A DNA stretch of 64,000 nucleotides, taken from Sarcocystis neurona. Taxonomy: Eukaryota; Apicomplexa; Conoidasida; Eucoccidiorida; Sarcocystidae. Of this stretch, positions 57,069 through 64,000 are shown piece after piece; position 1 is the stretch's first letter, and each line of letters begins with the position of its first letter. The position numbers were made by a program, and so were the translations under genes. The stretch spans positions 1,456,812 to 1,520,811 of the forward strand of contig KL647314.1 of NCBI GenBank assembly GCA_000727475.1, in the 5' to 3' direction. The notes under the pieces are model-generated. The model had not been told where the DNA came from. It worked only from the letters and a program-made list of their open reading frames with translations, and did no database searches.

Positions 57069-57238
57069 ATGCAGCGAGAGCTACACCAGCAGCCGGGTGC
57101 AGCAGCAGCAGCAGCCGGCATCAGGAAGCGTCCTCAGGCGAACAGCATGGACAGCCACCGCGACTGGACGATCATCGACAACCGCACCACCAGCAGCACC
57201 AGCTCCACAAGGCTGACGAGGCGCGAAGAAGCAGGCAG
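57069..57238 (+). CDS. Possible first exon of a divergent gene, doubtful
   Basis: ATG at 57069 opens MQRELHQQPGAAAAAAGI, then SMDSHRDWTIIDNRT and TRREEAG before a possible donor GTAGAG at 57239; a stop follows at 57240. The Gln/Ala run resembles coding CAG repeats elsewhere in the window, and the position 96 bp from the RPS2 start would suit a shared promoter. No family is recognised and no second exon is identified. It could equally be RPS2 upstream sequence. Confidence 0.2.
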
Positions 57239-58130
57239 GTAGAGGCGCCAGGATCAGCAACTACTGCAACACGGTCAAGTACAGGGGCTACAGCAGCAAT
57301 AGCAGCATCGGTGGCAGCGAGAGCAATCGGAGTGTAGTAATGGCAAGTAGAACCATGGTGGCCGCTGCAACGGCATCACCAGTTGCAACCAAGGGGGAAG
57401 AGATGGGGTCTCTGCTGTTGACCAGACTTGTGATTATGGGGTACCTTCTCCCGCTTATGGGCATAACTTACATCGAGGACAGTAAAACGACGGACGCGCT
57501 TGTGGAGTTCTGTTTCAAAGTATCGTACCTCTGTCACGCACCACGGGGCAAGCTGCTGGTGACTGTACCTTAACACCGTTTTCGGTAGAGGTTTTTGCGG
57601 TCGTTCCTAGAATTCGTACGGGCGTTTAAGTGTAAAGCGTCGTCCTATTACCAGTGTGGCACCGGTGTACACTCCTCGTTGACGGCGTCCGCGTACACGG
57701 TTGCCTTCTCATCGTTATACTACGAGATTCCTTATTAGGACTGCAGATACTCGTACTAGGGGTGTACACGCTACGTTGTAGTCAGTCTGTCGCTGTCTCC
57801 AGGTGCTTGTGTATCACGCGTTCTACTGTAGTGCCAGATTAGCTGTCGTACGTATTGGGCGGCAATATTAGCAGCACGGTAGTATTGGTAGTAGGAGTTA
57901 GGACTGGCTGTAGCAGAACTGTTCTGGTGCACCGCGGCGTTGGTTGCACGTTGGCGTACGTAGTTTAACTCATCGTAGAATGATACGTACTAAAATTCAC
58001 CACTAGCACGACTACTGCAAGTAATGCCATTGTTAATAATGTGGTGTCTTTCATAACGTCTTTTATAGCGCATGTGTGGTCAGGGTTAACTGATAGAATA
58101 CCTAGTCAGTACCACATGCAATAATAGTGC

Positions 58131-58330
58131 CAAATTTACATTTCGTGCCTTCCTGCTGGACGTAATGTGACACGATCGAATATTGGCGACGAGCCTCATT
58201 TCAGCCGCTTCTTGGGGAGTGGGAGCAAGACCAAATTTACAGTTCAGGACTTCCTGCTGGACTTGATGTGACATCATCAGCTAATGGCGATGAGCCTCAT
58301 TTCCGCCGCTTTCCGAGGAGTCGGGAACTT
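58131..58330 (+). repeat. Diverged tandem duplication, 101-bp unit
   Basis: CAAATTTACA at 58131 and 58232 starts two copies sharing CTTCCTGCTGGAC, AATGTGACA/GATGTGACA and GAGCCTCATTTC. The copies have diverged moderately, so the event is older than the 74-bp and 96-bp duplications. Confidence 0.85.
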
Positions 58331-61300
58331 TACTGTGGAATTGTATCGCCTTGGTCTTTTCGTGCGCAAAGGGAAGCGCCATCAATACACATGGATTTGT
58401 GCCTCTGTATCCACAGGTACATATATGCATGATTTGTACGTGTTATGTGTACTGTTTCTACGTGTACCGACCTCGTGATTATGTACTGGTGTGCGGAAGG
58501 TAAAAGAACTTATCGACTACGTGGAACGGAGATCAGGCAGCTACAGAACAGAGTGAGGTACACCGCCCATGACGGGGGTGGTTGACAGATTGTGGAGCGC
58601 AATGTATACACATACATGCGTATGAATGAATAGACATGTACAACATATGCACAGGGGAAAGCTGAAGGACGACATATAGCGAGCCGGCCTCCGTAGAAAC
58701 AGTGAGTATGCCCAACGTTGTGTGTGTCCAGGTGCACCGCAAGACAGGAGGTCGCTGCGTTCACCCGCGTCTTCAGTTGGCCGCTGTGGTACACATATGT
58801 ATGTTAAGCTTTGTTCGCAATAACCTGTCACACAAAACGTCAGCTCCTTCCGAAAATACTCCATTCTTTGCACGCAGGCGTATATGTTATGCGTGAGATT
58901 TTATACATGTACACACGTAGGCATGTGTAGATGACTTTTTCGATATGCGGCAACAGACTGTCCACGTAACGGTAGAGGCTGTCGAGCGTAATTGACGCAC
59001 ACGCCGGGCGGAGGCGTTGAGGTATGAAGCAGTGCTGGAAGTGACTGCAGAGAAGGAAGGGAAATGACGGACACCCACAAAATCCGGAAAGCGATACGAC
59101 AGGGCGTAAGATTTGAGCTGTTGAATTTCCGCGTGTGGCTTTAAAATCTCCGCTTTGCGTATGCTACGTTGCCACTTTACGTTCGGCGATTTATCGATAA
59201 GAACTCTTACACTCTACACGGAGAATTTCCTAGAGAATAGCTACAGCTCTTCGTATCAGCTGCGGGACAGTTAGAATAGTGTAAGAAGCCAGCGTAGGTA
59301 ACGCACGTAGCGTGCGTCATGCGGCCTCATTCCTGCTTTGTCCACAACCTCTATTCACATCCAACACCAACGTCTTCCCCTCGAGTGCGGGTATTCACAA
59401 CACGTCGTTTTAACTCGGACAGAGTATCACGACGGTAGAGTGGCTGGTTTGTAACCTTTTGCTACTTCAACTTCTCACTTACAGGGCTGAAGCCGTCCGC
59501 CCGTTCTCTCCGGTAGAATCCTCTGTAAAGTTCTTTTCTTGCGACACCTTGTCTTCCGAACTGAGGAAACAAAAGTGTAGCATCGCATTTTGCTCCCTAC
59601 GTACGTTAGCGTTTGTCCTGCCTTGCTCGAAGAGACTATTATCGGTCTAGACTCTCAGCAGATTTTCAAAAGAAGTAAAGGACAAGCATATATGTATATA
59701 TATATATATGTCAAGATGGGTGTACAGGAAGAGTTACATACGTGCATATATATATATATATATGTATAGATAGATATATGGCCGAAGATACACAGGCAGA
59801 TGCAAACAAATTGTGTTCACACGTGCACATTTCATAAACTACTTCGTAGAGATGGAGTATCAAAACAGTCAGGAATGGGTGTAATAGTGTCGAATTCCAA
59901 CTCAATCCTACAAACACTATATCGTCTAGATGCTACTTCTTTGAATAGATGAAGGAGCCAAGGATCGCGGCACAAAATCAACACGTTTAGATTTCCCACA
60001 ACGCAATTGCAAGGCCGCTAAAGTTACCACCCTCTCACGCCGTCTTGACGTGACGATATAAAGAAGCTGTCTTGCAGTATCAGGCGAGATGCTACGACGC
60101 CTTGACGCACATACAGTGAGCATACACGCGTGGATATGCACATACCCAAAATTATGCACAAGTTCAAAACACGTGTGTCACGGTGTACGCGCCACCCACA
60201 TCCCCTGGGAAGTGGTGTGCAGGGATTCAATGTTTAGTTTGTAAGTTGCGTCACACGCGTGTGTGCGCTCAAAATTACAGCACTACACGGACTCAAATGT
60301 CCTGAGTTGGAAACGCCGTCGCGATGCTCAGGAAAACGAATATAGTCAGCCTTTCCGCCATTCTCAACACGTGTGTAGATATATGAGGATGCATACGACT
60401 CGCCTTAGGTCCACCACTTCTGTACAGGGGATCACAACAAAATGAGAATATAAGCAAATGGGTGGAGTTCGTGAGGTTGTGTATATGAACGAGAAAACAA
60501 AGTACGAGCATAGCACACGCGTCGAAGGCACTGGTAAACGCGTAGGGTGAAAGCCCATTCACTGAAAAGTAAATGCCAGTAGGCAAAGACTTATATGTAT
60601 TCCTGTCTCTCTTCCGAGATACAAACGGACACGTCAAGGCGCAGTTGGCCTCATTTAATACGAGATACGCCGTAAGGGGTAATGGTATGGGGAGTACTGT
60701 ATGTGAGAGGCTGGCGTGTACAATTCCTGCTTTAGATGGCGTGAAACGTGAGGCATACGGTGCCCAGTTGAACGAGCGCCGGACAGCGCTGTCCACGATG
60801 TAGAACACCAATATTTTCTAAGTGCAGGGATGCGTGTGCCAAAGTCCTCCTCAAAAAGCGTGCCATGCAAACACACTTTAAACTGGGTAGTGCCGACGGA
60901 CGTGTGTCTCCGTCCGGACGGAAAAAACAGGTCGTTTTTCGTAACTGGATGCACTGTAACCTCGGTCAGGAATACGCCAGGGCTCGACGCAAAGGTTGAC
61001 AGCAATCATCCGGAAATGCTTTTGTATGTTTTTCGTGCTGGTATATACTGAGTATTCCCATTCAAATCTGGACCTACACACGTGTATACTTTCATATATG
61101 GACACGGGTCTGAATTCAGTATTACGTACACGGGCCTGAATTCAATATTCGACGGAGTCTGGAGACGCACAAGGACTCGAGAAGAGATGTCTGCATGCTC
61201 GTCTCCCTTTTTTCCTCGTAAAGGACAAGGAAACAAAACTGTAACTGGGAAGCTCAAAGGCGTGTTCGCCTTCGTCGGAGTTTTGTCTTGGCCTGAGTTA

Positions 61301-63006
61301 CCTCCGCCTGAACCGTGAATACCCAAGCATGCGCGTGTACTTGGTGTGGTAGGTCGTGTGATATATATGGGTGCACCGTATATACAAGCGTTTATATACT
61401 CACCCCTCTCTCTATATACACACACATAATGAAACATACTTCCGTAAGGAGAGGTCTATGCAAGTGTACTCGCACGTGCACAAAGGTAGTTTTGCGTGTA
61501 CCTGCACGCCCCGACATCGACCAGGAACTTCACACCGTGTGTGTGTAAAGATACTCATCTCCCTCTAGGTCTGAACTGTGAGCACTCTTCCATGTGCTGT
61601 AGGTGCATCATCTACAGGAAACAAATTGTCCTCCCCCTCTGTGATACCAAGGGTTTCGCTGCAGTGTACTGGCAACGCCAACACCACGTGCTTGTGTGCA
61701 CATATGTAGACGCGTAGTTGTGGTCGCCTGCGCTTGCCAGATGTGGTATCAACGTATCTGCCACCTCAGTAAATGACCGGATCCTTCTTCTTTTCTGAAG
61801 TAAAGGACGCCCGCGTAGCGTTCGGGGCATCGAGAGAGTCTGAAGCCTATAAACGCTTTCTCTCCTTTCAATACGCTGAAGCTCTGTGAATTCACGTTTC
61901 TTCTGGCGGGTCACAAACGTTGATGTACTTCACGTGGCAAGTATTCGTCTTCAGCGCGGTGAGAAGTAAAACACTCTTTTATTCCAACAAGTTAAAGTTC
62001 CTTTCGGTCTAAGGAAGAACTCTACTCTCAAAAAATTTTGTGTTCCCATATTGCAGACTCTTGCATTCGAGTTTTCACTTTCCTAACTGCTATAGGACAA
62101 GTCTTTCTTCCTTCCTCGGATCTTCTGTAGACTCTTGGCGTTACTTTTCCTTCGGCACGGCAGAATTGTTTTTCTTATGTAAAGGCTCTTGAGTTCCCTG
62201 TTTGACGCACAGGAGATCCGAGCATCACTCCTTTTCGGGCCTAGGAGATCTTATCTGCTCATTTTTCCACCGGTGCACTGAAAAAAACCCGGTTTCAATT
62301 GATGTGGTTCGAGTCGCGTGTCCACGAATGCTGAACGGGCCTGCAAAGTATCAAACGCCCCGCCACGCACACCAGCGCATCATTGTTCCGATCCGCTTGT
62401 TCTCCCTCTTTGCTTATTCGTGTTTTTTACTTTTCAATTTTTTCTAAATACATACTTCCCCCCGTCCGTAGGAAACAGAGAACAATACACTCATACGTAC
62501 ACCTGCACATAGTCTTTCAGAAGTATCCGTATATATGTTCGTATGTGTATATATATATATATGTATATAGGGATATAAGTAAACCCCAAAAGCGTCGTGC
62601 ATACACGTGTATGTATATACACGTGTATACTTACACGTGTATACGTATGTCTGTATACATACACAGATACACCCAAAGGTACATACGCCCGTAAATGGGA
62701 ATCTCTTTATCTCACCTAAGATGAAATTATTTGCTGCTAGGTGGATGTACACCATGACACAGTTTCAGCTCCATATACGTACAGGGCCTTATGTATATGG
62801 TATTCAGCTAGATCGTACGCGTATTTACACACGTTCCTACATAGATGTAGGAGATCTGAGTATTTGTGTTTACGTGCGGTGGCACCCACATGTACTGCGT
62901 ACACTTATACGTACACCAGTACCCGTGCGTGTGCACGTGTACATCAATAGAAACGGACAATCGACCTACACCCTGCACCCGGCGCATAGGACGATTTCAC
63001 GTATCT

Positions 63007-63213
63007 GTGCCATGACACCTAGAAGTATGTGTAAACCCGCAATCGTATAGGTACATCCGTCTATAACTAGGCCCAGTTCTATATCAGTTCTTATACGTAG
63101 GCACAGATATATACATCTCATGCATAACAGGATTTTAGGTGTTTACGTCATGACACCTCGGCGTACGATATAGATATATCTGTCTATAACTACACCTAAT
63201 TCTATAACAGTTT
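63007..63213 (+). repeat. Degenerate direct duplication, ~135-bp offset
   Basis: CATGACACCT at 63012 and 63148 is followed in both copies by ATCCGTCTATAACTA / ATCTGTCTATAACTA and a TTCTATA(T/A)CAG segment. The copies have drifted and lie in TA-rich sequence. Confidence 0.65.
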
Positions 63214-63388
63214 CTATGTATATACAGAAACAAACAGCTGACAACAAGATTTACATACAGTTCTATCTAAGTGTACATGTATACCTATATATATACATAT
63301 ATATATATATATACGTGTATACGTACACGTGCGTACGCTTCCGCATTCAGGCATCTTTATGTACGTATACACGTATATACAAACATAC

Positions 63389-63421
<33 letters not shown>

Positions 63422-64000
63422 TCTGCACCGGTACCTGTACAGTTATCCACGCCCAAATCTAACGGTTACAGCGAGATGCCCCGGGACAGCGCATCGACAT
63501 TACATGTGTGTTGAGCACGTACGTCGGTCTGCAGTTACACGTGGGTGGCTAGTTAAGCACATACGTGGGTCTGCCCCCACAGACAAGTGAACACTCATGT
63601 ATAGCTGTGTACCGAGCCGTAGACAGGCCATCCAGCAGTCCTGTGCTGGAGCTGCAATCACAAGTGAATACACGTACGAAGCTCCGCAGACGAACGTATC
63701 AAGCAGTCGCAGGCAGGCACATTTACAGCCCGAGGTAGGCAGACGCGTGCATACAGCCATCACTGTCGGGTACATATACAGTCACACGTCGAAGCTCGTC
63801 TCTATTATCTAGAAAGACAGTCTAGAGGAGAGGTATATAATTCGGCAGCGCGAGGAGTTAGGTGGGAGTATGTCGGTCGGTCACGGGCCCTGCGCTACAT
63901 GCACATCGCCGCAGCAGCCCTTCAAAATGCAGATACCAACGTAACATTCTCCGGTGTGCCACAGACGCACAACAATTACGGCAAGACGCACCACCTCCGT

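Larger units (their letters stand above)
56973..64000. other. Region upstream of RPS2, no confident gene
   Basis: Should contain the RPS2 promoter next to 56972. A possible divergent CAG-bearing exon lies at 57069-57238. 57600-61300 is repeat-poor apart from a 101-bp duplication; open frames on both strands near 60.3-61.3 kb have no recognisable domain. From 62.5 kb TA/GTATAC microsatellites return (62540-62660, 63290-63420). Confidence 0.45.

Noticed and set aside
60293..61437. Open frames of up to 172 codons on both strands near 60.3-61.4 kb
   Set aside because: No domain, signal or splice structure recognised, and both strands are equally open.

Overview
The window reads as nuclear DNA of a coccidian apicomplexan, most like Eimeria and its relatives. 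Coding exons carry long in-frame CAG-type runs that give poly-Ala, poly-Gln and poly-Ser. Introns are GT-AG, often over 1 kb, and full of TA/TG/GTATAT microsatellites. The recognisable genes are single-copy eukaryotic housekeeping genes with many introns. Species cannot be fixed from the sequence.

Three genes can be rebuilt exon by exon with consistent splice phases. (1) Plus strand, 2183-24159: an Elongator subunit 3 homologue (ELP3; radical SAM plus GNAT acetyltransferase) in about 11 exons, with a long low-complexity insert and a C-terminal membrane anchor. (2) Plus strand, 32303-46468: a PDCD2/TSR4-family protein in about 11 exons, with its two conserved lobes split by a ~500-residue Ala/Ser/Gln-rich insert. 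(3) Minus strand, 51260-56972: 40S ribosomal protein S2 (RPS2, uS5) in 5 exons, the first only 7 nt long and holding the start codon.

Layout: 1-2182 is upstream sequence; 2183-24159 ELP3; 24160-32302 intergenic, with one orphan ORF and a CTG-rich leader; 32303-46468 PDCD2/TSR4; 46469-51259 intergenic; 51260-56972 RPS2; 56973-64000 no confident gene. About 1-25.9 kb and 30.8-46.1 kb are repeat-rich, while 26-30.7 kb and 46.2-61 kb are almost free of microsatellites. This recalls the alternation of repeat-rich and repeat-poor segments described for Eimeria chromosomes.

All three genes act in translation: ELP3 in wobble-uridine tRNA modification, PDCD2/TSR4 as the dedicated chaperone of uS5, and RPS2 as uS5 itself. 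The chaperone and client genes are neighbours and converge tail to tail, which is the most striking feature here. No rRNA, tRNA, CRISPR or intact mobile element was recognised. There is one assembly gap (15759-16212) inside a GT repeat in an ELP3 intron.
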